Positions 14,031 to 23,013 of a DNA stretch of 64,000 bases are shown here, one piece after another (within the stretch, counting starts at the first letter, position 1; every line of letters begins with the position of its first letter). The notes beneath the pieces were generated by a model. The model did not search any database. It was not told the origin of the DNA and saw only the letters and a program-made list of their open reading frames with translations. The stretch covers positions 1-64,000 of the forward strand of contig NZ_VMBG01000001.1 of the NCBI RefSeq assembly GCF_007559335.1, read 5' to 3'. The translations under genes and the position numbers were made by a program. Source of the DNA: Rariglobus hedericola (lineage in GTDB: Bacteria > Verrucomicrobiota > Verrucomicrobiia > Opitutales > Opitutaceae).

Positions 14031-14821
14031 GCGTTGCCGGCGCGGCGCTCGGAGGCCTGATACCACTTATAGAAAGCGATGATGAAAACGATGAAGGTCA
14101 CGCCCATGCCGCCGGCTTTCATGATGACGGAGCCGAGCAACTGATCCTCGGCCGGACCGAAACCGGCGAAGAGGCGCGGCGCGTATTCGTAAGTCGGATA
14201 AAGGATGTCGTTGGAGAAGGCGATGAAGGCGAAGACGGGGGTCATGCCGATGACCACGCCGATGAGGTAGAGCATCTGCGAAGCGTAGGGGCGGGCGGGG
14301 AATTCACGTGAAGGGCTGATGATCGGCCACCAGTAAAAGAGCGCGGCGCCAAAGAACATGACGTGCTCGGCGATGTGCACCCAGCGGTTTTGCAGGGCCC
14401 AGTCGTAGAGCGCTGGAGCGTGCCAGATCGAATAGACGAGCATGTAGAGGAGTCCGCAGATGAGCGGATGCGTGAGCAGGCCGATCACCGGTTTCAGGCG
14501 GGGGCGGCCGGTGACCGTGGAGACGAGCCACGAAGGCAGACCGAGCAGGAACAATACGGCGGCCACATACATGATGAGCTGGTGTTGCACCATGTGTCCG
14601 CTCAAGAGGAAGCGTTCGCCGATCTGGTCGAGGGGGGAACCGACCGCCAGGTAGAAGACGATAAGGGAAAGGTAGAACTGGATCGCTTTGCCGCGCGGGT
14701 AGGCGACGCCGGGGGCGATACGTTCGCGGAGGGGGCCGGTGAAAAGCGCGTAGAGCCAGCCCAGCAGGATGAGCCCGCCGATGAGGTGCGGTTCGTTATG
14801 CCAGTGGGTCCAGTCGATCAT
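14027..14821 (-). CDS. ctaG: Cytochrome c oxidase assembly factor CtaG
   Basis: 264 aa with about seven membrane helices. The segments WHNEPHL, SGHMVQHQLIMYVAAVLFLLG and IAEHVMFFGAALFYWWPI are the histidine-bearing motifs of the caa3_CtaG family, which helps build the CuB centre of subunit I in caa3 oxidases. It sits just behind the oxidase operon terminator and overlaps the downstream permease gene by the ATGA arrangement. Confidence 0.92.
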   Translation of the reverse strand: MIDWTHWHNEPHLIGGLILLGWLYALFTGPLRERIAPGVAYPRGKAIQFYLSLIVFYLAVGSPLDQIGERFLLSGHMVQHQLIMYVAAVLFLLGLPSWLVSTVTGRPRLKPVIGLLTHPLICGLLYMLVYSIWHAPALYDWALQNRWVHIAEHVMFFGAALFYWWPIISPSREFPARPYASQMLYLIGVVIGMTPVFAFIAFSNDILYPTYEYAPRLFAGFGPAEDQLLGSVIMKAGGMGVTFIVFIIAFYKWYQASERRAGNA

Positions 14822-14850
14822 GGGACGGAGTCGGGGAACTATGCGGGCGC

Positions 14851-14881
14851 AAAAAAAGGCGGCTCGGGGAAACGAGCCGCC
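14851..14881 (-). terminator. Rho-independent terminator of the cox operon
   Basis: Nine-base stem GGCGGCTCG/CGAGCCGCC followed on the minus strand by seven T. It lies 18 bases after the coxD stop, so it should limit readthrough into ctaG. Confidence 0.88.
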
Positions 14882-14899
14882 TTCGGATGGAGCGCGCGG

Positions 14900-15271
14900 T
14901 TATTGGGCGGCGGCGCGTTCGGCGTAGATTTCCTGGGCTTTGAGCGGGATGCTGTCCTTGGCGGAGAAGATCGCGATCAGGGCGCCGACGGTGCCGCCGG
15001 CGAGCACGAGGCCGATGAAAAACAGAATCGTGCAGAACAATTTGTCCCACTTCAGGTGCATGAAGATGAAGATCACCAGCATGAACTTCACGAGGGAGAG
15101 GACGACGAGGCTCGTGACGATGAGCCACTTGGCGAGCGGGATGTAGATCAGCACGATCTCAACGCCAGTGATGACGGCGAGAATCATGGCGAGCTGCACG
15201 AAGATGTGGAATTTGCTTTCCTCGTGGTGGCCGTGATCGGCCGGGGCGACGGTATGGGTGGAGGCGCTCAT
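14900..15271 (-). CDS. coxD: Cytochrome c oxidase subunit IV
   Basis: 123 aa. His-rich N-terminus then three membrane helices (about 27-46, 50-74 with VKFMLVIFIFMHLKWD, and 81-103). This is the prokaryotic COX4 layout (CtaF type). Ten bases behind coxC in the same operon and followed by the operon terminator. It stabilises the CuB site in related caa3 enzymes. Confidence 0.88.
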   Translation of the reverse strand: MSASTHTVAPADHGHHEESKFHIFVQLAMILAVITGVEIVLIYIPLAKWLIVTSLVVLSLVKFMLVIFIFMHLKWDKLFCTILFFIGLVLAGGTVGALIAIFSAKDSIPLKAQEIYAERAAAQ

Positions 15272-15281
15272 GGAATGTAGA

Positions 15282-16130
15282 TCAGAGATATTCGAGCAGG
15301 TAGACGGCCGTGAAGATCACGATCCAGACGATGTCAACGAAGTGCCAGTAAAGGCCCATGCCCTCGACATCGATGGCGTTGGCTTCGCCGAACTCGACCG
15401 GTTTGGAGGAGCGGGCGAAGAAGTAGAGGGCGACAAAACTGGCGGCGGCGGCGAGCAGGGCGATGAGCTCGTGGTGAACAAAGGCGGAGACGGCCGTGGC
15501 GGTGGCGCCGTATTCGTGGATGGCGTGGACGCCACCGAGGACGGCTTTGATCGAGGCAACGGTGATGATACCGAAGACCGCCAGGTGGGCTATGGATTTG
15601 AGGATCCACGGGCTGCCGTCGGCGGGCTTGAAGGTGCGGATATACATGAGCACGAGCCAGAGAACACCGATGGCAACGTGACAGCCGTGGGTGCCGGTGA
15701 GCGTGTAGAACGTCGAGCCGAACATGCTGCTGGAGAGCGTGAGGCCCTTCTCATGGACGAAGTGGCTGAACTCATACACCTGGCACAGCAGGAAGATCAG
15801 ACCGAAGACGATCGTGCCGAGGAGCATCTTGCGCGTGGCGGGGACGTGACCCTTTTGGCAGGCGTTGACCGCGAGCGCCATAAGGAGCGACGACATGAGC
15901 AGGATGAACGTCGAGAACGACGTGAGCTCGAGGGAGAACAGGCCGAGGATGTCGGGCTGGTTCGGCGTCTCGTGGAGACGGTAGATCAGGTGCGTCGAAA
16001 TGAGCGCGCCGAAGAACATGCAGTCCGACGCGAGGAACGCCCACATGAAGAGTTTCTTGTTAGGAATACCCGTCGTCGTGGTGTGATCGTGGTGGTGGTC
16101 GATGGCCCCGGAGGCCGCGTGATTGCTCAT
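15282..16130 (-). CDS. coxC: Cytochrome c oxidase subunit III
   Basis: 282 aa, seven membrane helices. FMWAFLASDCMFFGALIS near the start, QVYEFSHFVHEKGL in the middle and GTHGCHVAIGVLWL (about 140-155), GLYWHFVDIVWIVIF at the C-terminus are hallmark blocks of subunit III. The extra HHHDHTTTT at the N-terminus may be cytoplasmic. Position between ctaD and coxD is standard for caa3 operons. Confidence 0.95.
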   Translation of the reverse strand: MSNHAASGAIDHHHDHTTTTGIPNKKLFMWAFLASDCMFFGALISTHLIYRLHETPNQPDILGLFSLELTSFSTFILLMSSLLMALAVNACQKGHVPATRKMLLGTIVFGLIFLLCQVYEFSHFVHEKGLTLSSSMFGSTFYTLTGTHGCHVAIGVLWLVLMYIRTFKPADGSPWILKSIAHLAVFGIITVASIKAVLGGVHAIHEYGATATAVSAFVHHELIALLAAAASFVALYFFARSSKPVEFGEANAIDVEGMGLYWHFVDIVWIVIFTAVYLLEYL

Positions 16131-16202
16131 TGCTGAGGGAAAAGTTGAGAGCTGAGAGTTGAGGGCTGAGAGATCGGATGCGGTGAAGCGGGTCCGGGTG
16201 GC

Positions 16203-18119
16203 TCAGTGTTTCTTGTGATCGTTTTTGTGATCGAGGTGGATGTGGTAGCCACCGGGGCCTTCGGCGGCCCAGAGGTAAACACCGAGGAACATGATCACGC
16301 CGCCGGCGATGGCGCCGATCATGATGTGGTTCACGAAGAAGAGGGCGCCGATGAACAGACCGACGGCGGCCACGAGCGGGAACCACGACTGGCTGGGCAT
16401 GTGGATGCCGCCATGAGCTTCGTCTTCCTTGGCGTGCGCAGCTTTCTCCGCAGCGATCTCGGCCTGGTGGTTTTTCTCATACCAGTAGGCGTCACGGGCG
16501 TGCACGGTGGGCGTGACGTCGAAGTTGTGCTCGGGCGGGGGCGTGGAAGGAACGGCCCATTCCAGCGTGCGGGCATCCCACGTATCGGGGTTGGTCTTCT
16601 CACCTTTGAAGTAGGTGTAGATCATCACGCCGAAATAAATCGCGACGCCGATACCGAGGATGAAGGCGCCGACGGTGGCGATGAGGTTGGCGTCGTTCCA
16701 GCCCATGTTGCCATCATATACGGCGGTGCGGCGGGGCATGCCGTTCAGACCGAGGAAGTGCATCGGGAAGAACGTGGTGTTGAAGCCGACGAAAATGACC
16801 CAGAAGGACGTTTTGCCCCAGAACTCGGAGACCTTGCGGCCGAAGATGAGCGGGAACCAGTAGTGGATACCGGCGAGGAGCGCGAAGATCGAACCGCCGA
16901 TGAGCACGTAGTGGAAGTGGGCGACGACGAAGTAGCTGTCCTGCTGCTGGGCGTCGGCCGGAGCGGCGGAGTGCATCACGCCGGAGAAACCGCCCATCAT
17001 GAACATCCACATGAAGCCGAGTGCGAACAGCATCGGGGTGCGCATCTGGATGTGACCGCCCCAGATGGTGCCGATCCAGTTGAACATCTTGACGCCCGTG
17101 GGGACGGCGATGGCCATGGTCATGAGGGAGAACGCGGCGGTGGCGACGGTGCCCATGCCGGTGGTGAACATATGGTGGGACCACACGCCGAAACCGAGGA
17201 AGCCGATGGTCGCGCCGGAGAACACGATGATCGGGTAACCGAACAGGGGCTTCTTAGAGAAGGTCGGGAGGATTTCCGAGACGATGCCCATCGCCGGGAG
17301 GATCAAAATGTAAACCTCGGGGTGACCGAAGATCCAGAAAAGGTGCTGCCAGAGAATGGGCAGACCGCCGTTGGAAACATCGAAGAAGGAAGTGCCGAAG
17401 GAGCGGTCCATCATGAGCTCGACCAAGGCGATGGTGATCGCGGGGAAGGAGAGGATGATGAGGAAGGCGGTGACGAGCGTCATCCAGGTGAACACCGGCA
17501 GGCGCATCATGGTCATGCCGGGCGCGCGCATATTGATGATCGTGACGATGAAGTTCAGCGAGCCGACGACCGAGGAGACACCGAGGATCTGCAGGCCCAT
17601 GACCCAGAGGTCGGTGGACATGTCGGTGGCGAATTGGTTGGAGTAGGCCTTCGAAGTGAGCGGGGCGTAGCCGAACCAGCCGGAGTCGGGCGCGCCGGAT
17701 TTCACGAACCAGCCGATGTTGAGGATGATCGCGCCGGCGAGGAAGACCCAGAAGGCGAAGCCATTGAGTCGCGGGAAGGCGACGTCACGCGCGCCGATCT
17801 GGAGCGGCATCATGTAATTAAAGAACGCCGCCGAGAGGGGCATGACCGCGAGGAAGATCATCGTGGTCGCGTGCATCGTGAACAGCTCGTTGTAGAGCTG
17901 GTGCGAGATGAACGTGTTGTTCGGGATCGCGAGCTGCACGCGGATGAGCAGCGCCTCGAAACCTCCGACGAGGAAGAAGAACAAGGCGGACATGCCGTAA
18001 AGCAGGCCGATCTTCTTGTGGTCGACGGTGGTGAGCCAGCTGACGATGCCGGTCTTGGCAGTCGGGCGGGTGAGGAGCCAGGAGCGTTTCTCCGTGGCGG
18101 TGGTATCGTGGGCGGACAT
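16203..18119 (-). CDS. ctaD: Cytochrome c oxidase subunit I
   Basis: 638 aa, the catalytic haem-copper subunit. Haem a ligand in YNELFTMHATTM, CuB histidine and the cross-linked tyrosine with the D-channel glutamate in WIFGHPEVYILILP, the histidine pair in VWSHHMFTTG and haem ligands in VVAHFHYVLIGG are all there, so it is an A1-type oxidase. The C-terminus (about 580-625) carries two further membrane helices, as in other caa3 enzymes. It lies 36 bases after coxB. Confidence 0.97.
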   Translation of the reverse strand: MSAHDTTATEKRSWLLTRPTAKTGIVSWLTTVDHKKIGLLYGMSALFFFLVGGFEALLIRVQLAIPNNTFISHQLYNELFTMHATTMIFLAVMPLSAAFFNYMMPLQIGARDVAFPRLNGFAFWVFLAGAIILNIGWFVKSGAPDSGWFGYAPLTSKAYSNQFATDMSTDLWVMGLQILGVSSVVGSLNFIVTIINMRAPGMTMMRLPVFTWMTLVTAFLIILSFPAITIALVELMMDRSFGTSFFDVSNGGLPILWQHLFWIFGHPEVYILILPAMGIVSEILPTFSKKPLFGYPIIVFSGATIGFLGFGVWSHHMFTTGMGTVATAAFSLMTMAIAVPTGVKMFNWIGTIWGGHIQMRTPMLFALGFMWMFMMGGFSGVMHSAAPADAQQQDSYFVVAHFHYVLIGGSIFALLAGIHYWFPLIFGRKVSEFWGKTSFWVIFVGFNTTFFPMHFLGLNGMPRRTAVYDGNMGWNDANLIATVGAFILGIGVAIYFGVMIYTYFKGEKTNPDTWDARTLEWAVPSTPPPEHNFDVTPTVHARDAYWYEKNHQAEIAAEKAAHAKEDEAHGGIHMPSQSWFPLVAAVGLFIGALFFVNHIMIGAIAGGVIMFLGVYLWAAEGPGGYHIHLDHKNDHKKH

Positions 18120-18155
18120 GGTGGCGGTCAGATAGGTCGGAAAGTGGCGGGAAAA

Positions 18156-19451
18156 TTACTTGAGGCTGTGCAGGTAGGCGACGAGGGCGCGGGCCTCGGC
18201 GTCGTTCACCGTGATGTGTTCCTTGACGGTGGCACCGGTAGCTTTGTCGATCTCCAGGTAGCCGGTCATGATGGAAGGACCGGTGGGGACGCCGACATAC
18301 ATCTTGTTGCCGGGTTTGACCTCGTTCGGGTGGGCGATCCAGCGGTGAAGATTGGCCTTGGTGTTTTCCAAGAGACCGGCGGCAACGGTGGTGCGGGCGC
18401 CGAGGTGAGTGAGGTCGGGAGCGGTGGTGCCCACGCCTTCATGACCGCGGACAGTGTGGCAGCCGGCGCAGGACTTTTCCTGGAAGAGCTTGCGACCTTG
18501 GGCGATGAGAACGGGGTCTTCGCCGGCCTCGATCTTCTGCTGGTTCTGCCAGGCGACAAACGGGGCGCTGTCAAATTCCTTGGAGTAACCGGGGGCGTTG
18601 CGGCCGGGGTTCGAGAATTCGTAGGGGGCTGCGACGGGACCGTCGAGTTTGGCGTCGGCGGCGACGGTGCGGGCGGCGGACTTCTGGTGGGCAAGCCAGG
18701 CGGCGAAATCGGTTTCGTTGAGGGCGATCACGCGGAAACGCATGACAGCATGGGATTCGCCGCAATACTCGGCGCACTGGCCCCAGAAGTAGCCGGGCTG
18801 GTCGGCCTGCAACCAAAGGTGGTTGCCGCGGTTCGGCATCATATCGACCTTGCCGGCGAGTTTCGGAACCCAGAAGGCGTGGATGACGTCGGCGGTGCGG
18901 AGGTTGACGCGCACGGGACGGCCGGCGGGGATGATGAGTTCGTTGGCGGTGACGAGGTTGCCCGCGCCGTCGATCTGCTCCTTCGGGTATTCAAACTTGA
19001 ACCACCACTGGAGACCGGTCGCGGTGACCTCGTAGGCGGTTTCCTTTTGGTCGGCGGGGACATCGTAGGTATACCAGATGGCCTTGAGCGTGGGGACGGC
19101 GATGAAGACGAGGGCGAGAACGGAGAGACCGATCAAGCTGAGTTCGATGAGAGGGTTGCCATGGCCCTGGTGAGGGATGGCGGCCTTGGGATCATCGGTC
19201 TTGCGGGCGCGGAACTTCAACATGGCGTAGGCCATGATGGCGGCGACGATGACGAAGGTGATGCCGGTGACCCAGAGCGTGACGTAGAAAACGTCGAGCT
19301 GCGACTTGGCCACGGGACCGTGGGTATCGAAGGTCGATTGGGGGCCGGTGAGCCAGTTGAACCAACCGCCCAGGAATAAAGGCATGGCAGCTACGGCCGC
19401 GCAGGAAAGGGCGCGGGGTTTAATCAGGTGGGAAAGAGACGGTAAGGTCAT
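18156..19451 (-). CDS. coxB: Cytochrome c oxidase subunit II fused to cytochrome c
   Basis: 431 aa. Signal or first helix at 15-35, second and third helices around 50-70 and 90-112, then the cupredoxin domain with the CuA motif CAEYCGESHAVM (about 225-236), and a C-terminal cytochrome c domain with CAGCH (about 327-331) and a methionine ligand in the region of MYVGVPTGP. The fusion makes this a caa3-type oxidase fed directly by cytochrome c. Upstream starts (19538, 19634) are possible; I prefer the ATG at 19451 because the signal segment follows it properly. Confidence 0.93.
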   Translation of the reverse strand: MTLPSLSHLIKPRALSCAAVAAMPLFLGGWFNWLTGPQSTFDTHGPVAKSQLDVFYVTLWVTGITFVIVAAIMAYAMLKFRARKTDDPKAAIPHQGHGNPLIELSLIGLSVLALVFIAVPTLKAIWYTYDVPADQKETAYEVTATGLQWWFKFEYPKEQIDGAGNLVTANELIIPAGRPVRVNLRTADVIHAFWVPKLAGKVDMMPNRGNHLWLQADQPGYFWGQCAEYCGESHAVMRFRVIALNETDFAAWLAHQKSAARTVAADAKLDGPVAAPYEFSNPGRNAPGYSKEFDSAPFVAWQNQQKIEAGEDPVLIAQGRKLFQEKSCAGCHTVRGHEGVGTTAPDLTHLGARTTVAAGLLENTKANLHRWIAHPNEVKPGNKMYVGVPTGPSIMTGYLEIDKATGATVKEHITVNDAEARALVAYLHSLK

Positions 19452-19612
19452 TTGTCCGAAAAGGCGGATAAGCCCGCTGGTCAAGCGGGTGGATAGGAGG
19501 AGAATAAGCGGTGAGAGCGTCGGGAAGCGGAGAGTCATTTCAAGCCATAAACGTCGGTGGGCGACGGCATAAGCACGGCGTGTGGCTTTAGTAGCGCAGG
19601 TGAAGGTCGTTT

Positions 19613-20068
19613 TCAGCGGGCGGAGGGCCACCACTGATAGAGGAAAAAATAAACCAGCACGCCGGTGATGCTCACGTAATACCAGATGGGAAACACCACG
19701 CGCGCCCAGGCTTTGTGGCGGATAAAATCGCCTTTGATAGCGAGCGAGAAGGTCTTGGGCACGAGGTAGGCGATGCTGATCGCGAGGATGACGTGGGTGA
19801 TCAGCATCACATAATAAACGAGAGCGATGCCGCCGGTGCCGCCGAATTTGGTGTGAACCGCTTCGCCGGCGCCGGCGGCCATGCCCTTGAGGATCTTATG
19901 CGCGACATAGCCCACGAGGAACACGGCCGAGACGCCGCCGGCCGAGAGCATGCAGGCTCGATGGGCGGTTTTATTGCCCGATTTGATAAAAATGAACCCC
20001 GCCGTCATTAAGACGGTGGCGAGCGCGTTGAGCGCGGCGTTGAGGGGCGGGATGTCGTTAAGGGTCAC
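19613..20068 (-). CDS. DUF420 / CtaM-like oxidase assembly protein
   Basis: 151 aa, four membrane helices. The histidines in NKTAHRACML, VGYVAHKIL, LITHVILA and FIRHKAWAR are spaced as in DUF420, the family of Bacillus YozB and staphylococcal CtaM, which are needed to mature haem-copper oxidases. GTG start 28 bases after ctaB. Its place between ctaB and coxB fits an assembly role, probably in haem or CuB insertion. Confidence 0.82.
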   Translation of the reverse strand: MTLNDIPPLNAALNALATVLMTAGFIFIKSGNKTAHRACMLSAGGVSAVFLVGYVAHKILKGMAAGAGEAVHTKFGGTGGIALVYYVMLITHVILAISIAYLVPKTFSLAIKGDFIRHKAWARVVFPIWYYVSITGVLVYFFLYQWWPSAR

Positions 20069-20096
20069 GGGCGGTGGTCAGGTCGGATAGGTCGGG

Positions 20097-21002
20097 TCAA
20101 TTGAAGATAAAGCGGTCCGCCACCAAGGCTCCGAGTTGGAGGGGCAGCCAGCCGATGGTCATAAAAAAGAGGGAGCGCGCGGTCTTGTCGCGGTTCGCAG
20201 GACGCAGGAACGCCGCTGCCTTGGCCAGAAACCAGAGCCCCAGTAATACGGTCACGATCGTATAATAGATGCTCGCGAGCTCGAGCCACTGCGGCAGCAG
20301 ACACACGATGACGAGGGCGACGGCGTTGACGAAGGACCAGCGGGCGACCTTGCCGCCTTCGCCATCGCGCACGGGCAACATCGGGAAGTTCACCGAGCCG
20401 TAGTCTTTGCGGTAGGTCCAGGCGATGGCCATGAAGTGCGGAATCTGCCAGAGGAAGAGAATGGCGAACAAGATCCAGCCGAGCGCGGTCACGCCGCCGG
20501 TCGCCGCCGACCAGCCGATGAGCGGAGGAAATGCGCCGGCGATCGCGCCTATTTCCGTGGACCAGCGCGACCAGCGCTTCGACGGCGTGTAGATGGCCAG
20601 ATAGGAAACAATGGTCAGCAACGCGAAGAACGCCGCCGAGCCATGCATATAAGTGAACAACGTGCCGAGTCCGCCCGCGCACAGGCCGATGCCGATGATG
20701 AACGCGGAGCCCGTGGCGACTTTGCCCGAGGGAATGGGCCGGTCGGCGGTGCGCGGCATGACGGCGTCGGTGTCGCTTTCCATCCACTGGTTGAGCGCGG
20801 CGACGCCACCGGCGCACGCGCACGTGCCGATGACCAGCGCCCAGAATTCCACCGGATGCCAGCCCGGCCGCGCCGCCGCGTAGCCGACCAGCGTGGTGAG
20901 GACCGAGAGAATGCTCAGCCGCGGTTTGGTGAGTTCGAGGTAATCACCGAAACGGGCCTTCGGCGTGACGGTGGCGGATTCCAGCGTGGCGTCGGTGGTC
21001 AT
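20097..21002 (-). CDS. ctaB: Protohaem IX farnesyltransferase (haem O synthase)
   Basis: 301 aa. LTKPRLSILSVLTTLVGY, then NQWMESDTDAVMPRTADRP (the aspartate-rich prenyl-binding motif) and YTPSKRWSRWSTEIGAIAGAFPPLIGW are the signatures of the UbiA-type CyoE/CtaB enzymes. Converts haem B to haem O. The ATG at 21002 overlaps the ctaA stop (ATGA), so ctaA and ctaB are coupled. Confidence 0.95.
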   Translation of the reverse strand: MTTDATLESATVTPKARFGDYLELTKPRLSILSVLTTLVGYAAARPGWHPVEFWALVIGTCACAGGVAALNQWMESDTDAVMPRTADRPIPSGKVATGSAFIIGIGLCAGGLGTLFTYMHGSAAFFALLTIVSYLAIYTPSKRWSRWSTEIGAIAGAFPPLIGWSAATGGVTALGWILFAILFLWQIPHFMAIAWTYRKDYGSVNFPMLPVRDGEGGKVARWSFVNAVALVIVCLLPQWLELASIYYTIVTVLLGLWFLAKAAAFLRPANRDKTARSLFFMTIGWLPLQLGALVADRFIFN

Positions 21003-22009
21003 GCGGCGAGGGGCGTTGAGGCGGTGCGTTCGATCACGTTGCGATGCGCCCACCACGTGACGGTGAAAACCGTCGCGAGGATCAACGCGCCGCCGATCAC
21101 ATGCGCCGTCGTGTAATACGGATTGCGGTAGGTGAGCACCGTGACGGCGCCGAGCACGATCTGCCCCGTGAGCAACGCCACGATCAGGCCGGCGGCATAT
21201 TTAAAACCGCGACCGGCGGCGGGTGATTTCCAGAGCAAAATCGCCAGCCAGCAGAGCACGACGGTGAGCACGACCGCCATGCCGCGATGGGCGAAGTGAA
21301 TCGCCACGCGGAAATCCCACATCGACGGAATAAGTCCGCCGTCGGGCGTGAGCGGAAAGGTCGGGATCGCGAGGCCGGCGTTGTTGTGACGCATCACCGC
21401 GGCGACGATCAACTGCACGAAGACCAGCAGGGTCGCGACCGATGAGAGAAAACGAATTTTGCAACCGATGTCGGGGCGCGTTGCGGCGGGGGCCGTGGTG
21501 GCTTCGATCCAGCCGCGCGAAAGGCCCGCGGCGATCGCGAAGAGCACGCACACATAAACCTGCGCGAGGATGCCGTGCGGAATGCGCAGCATCTGGCCGA
21601 GCGACATTTCGAAACCGGGCACCGCGATGGAATCCAGCAGCACGCGTTTGCCGCCGAGGATGCCTTGCACGATCACGATCGCGAGGGCGGTCCAGCCGAG
21701 TTTGCGCAACCAGCTGCGGTCTTCGCGCAGTTGCAACCACACGACGAGGCCGATGGCGAACAGGCCCATGACCATGCCAAAGAGACGGTGCGAATGCTCG
21801 GCGAATTTATCGATCTCGGTGAGCCAGCCCTCGGGATTGATCGAGCCGTTGGACAACGGCCAGTCGGGGAAGGCCATGCCGGCGTGAATACTGGTGGTGA
21901 ACGCGCCGAGGGTGACGACGCCGAACACCCACGCGGCGCCCAGCGCGGCGAACCACGCGAGCGCAGGCTTGTAGGATGAGGTGCGGGAAGTGGTCATGGT
22001 CGAAGTCAT
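20999..22009 (-). CDS. ctaA: Haem A synthase
   Basis: 336 aa, eight membrane helices with two similar halves. Haem-ligand histidines occur in FAEHSHRLFGM, RIPHGILAQ, FAHRGMAV and YYTTAHVIGGA. COX15/CtaA family, oxidises haem O to haem A. The early GAFTTSIHAGMAFPDWPL block is typical of the family. Three possible starts lie within 18 bases (22015 GTG, 22009 ATG, 21997 ATG). It is the first gene of the minus-strand oxidase biogenesis cluster, divergent from the Sco gene. Confidence 0.92.
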   Translation of the reverse strand: MTSTMTTSRTSSYKPALAWFAALGAAWVFGVVTLGAFTTSIHAGMAFPDWPLSNGSINPEGWLTEIDKFAEHSHRLFGMVMGLFAIGLVVWLQLREDRSWLRKLGWTALAIVIVQGILGGKRVLLDSIAVPGFEMSLGQMLRIPHGILAQVYVCVLFAIAAGLSRGWIEATTAPAATRPDIGCKIRFLSSVATLLVFVQLIVAAVMRHNNAGLAIPTFPLTPDGGLIPSMWDFRVAIHFAHRGMAVVLTVVLCWLAILLWKSPAAGRGFKYAAGLIVALLTGQIVLGAVTVLTYRNPYYTTAHVIGGALILATVFTVTWWAHRNVIERTASTPLAA

Positions 22010-22095
22010 CAGCACGCGTTGTGGCGCACGGAAGCTGATTCACTACTCTCCTCAAAGCCTTTGACAATTTTTTCCTCGGGGGAATCCGTAGGTAT

Positions 22096-23013
22096 ATGGT
22101 TTCTTCCCTGTCGCGCCCGCTCGTCCTAATGACGGTTCTCTCGCTTTGCGTTTTACTCCCTGCCTGCAAGCCCGGTGCTTCCGCTTCGAAATCCGACGCC
22201 ACCGATGTCGCCAACTCGAAACGCCATCCGCTTACGGGTGAGATTATCAAGGCCGACGTCGAGCGTCTCACCTTGCTGGTCAAGCACGACGAGATCCCCG
22301 GATTCATGGCGCCGATGACCATGGAGTTTTCCGTGACAGCCGGCGACGTCGCCAACGCCCGCGAAGGCCAGCGCATCCGCGCGGAACTTGTTGTGCGCGA
22401 GGATGGGGAGTTTGCCCTCGAAAAAATCTGGACGATCAACCCCGTCGCCGACGCCCAAGTCGGCGCGGCCGGCGGTGCGCTGCGCCAGGACACCTCGATT
22501 CGCGGACGCCGCGCTTATCGCGAAGTGGGGGAGAACCTGCCTGATTTCGCGCTCTATGACCAGACGGGCAAGGTCGTTTCGGCCGCCAGGTTTCGCGGGA
22601 AGCAGGTCATGTTGAATTTCATTTTCACGCGCTGCCAAGTCGCGCAGATGTGCCCGCTCGCCACCGCCAACATGATGGTCGCGCAACGCAAAGCGAAAGA
22701 AGCCGGCGTGGCGGACATCGAGTTTGTATCGATCACGCTCGACCCCGAATACGACACGCCGGGTGTGTTGCTCACCTACGCGAAACAGCGCGGCATCGAT
22801 ACGACCAACTTCTCGTTCCTCACCGGGCCCGAAGGCGCCATTAAAGATTTGCTCACGCAGTTTGGTGTGCTGGCCGATTTCGATGGCAGCATCCTCAAGC
22901 ACACTGTTTCGACGCTGCTCATTGATGCGCAGGGCAAAATCATCTGGCGCACCGATGGCAGCCAGTGGTCGCCCGAAGAGTTCGTGAAGAAAATGAAAAA
23001 ATCCACCCCGTGA
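22096..23013 (+). CDS. Sco-type copper chaperone lipoprotein with CusF-like domain
   Basis: 305 aa. Lipobox LPAC (cysteine 24). Residues about 42-110 resemble the copper-binding CusF_Ec/CopB-like fold: HPLTGEIIKADVERL, then GFMAPMTMEF, whose methionines could bind Cu(I). Residues about 142-300 are the SCO1/SenC thioredoxin fold with C180-x5-C186-P and H269 as copper ligands. The usual Sco motif is C-x3-C; the C-x5-C form occurs in a subgroup. Delivers copper to CuA of subunit II. GTGA overlap with the next gene. Confidence 0.9.
   Translation: MVSSLSRPLVLMTVLSLCVLLPACKPGASASKSDATDVANSKRHPLTGEIIKADVERLTLLVKHDEIPGFMAPMTMEFSVTAGDVANAREGQRIRAELVVREDGEFALEKIWTINPVADAQVGAAGGALRQDTSIRGRRAYREVGENLPDFALYDQTGKVVSAARFRGKQVMLNFIFTRCQVAQMCPLATANMMVAQRKAKEAGVADIEFVSITLDPEYDTPGVLLTYAKQRGIDTTNFSFLTGPEGAIKDLLTQFGVLADFDGSILKHTVSTLLIDAQGKIIWRTDGSQWSPEEFVKKMKKSTP

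Noticed and set aside
16206-19379. Open frame of 1057 codons on the plus strand opposite ctaD and coxB
   Set aside because: It is rich in E, D, G, H and V in a pattern given by the reverse of codon-biased GC-rich genes, it spans two genuine oxidase genes, and it has no domain.
22061-22098. TTGACA as a -35 box for the Sco gene
   Set aside because: No -10 hexamer fits at 16-18 bases and the start codon is too close, so I do not call a promoter.
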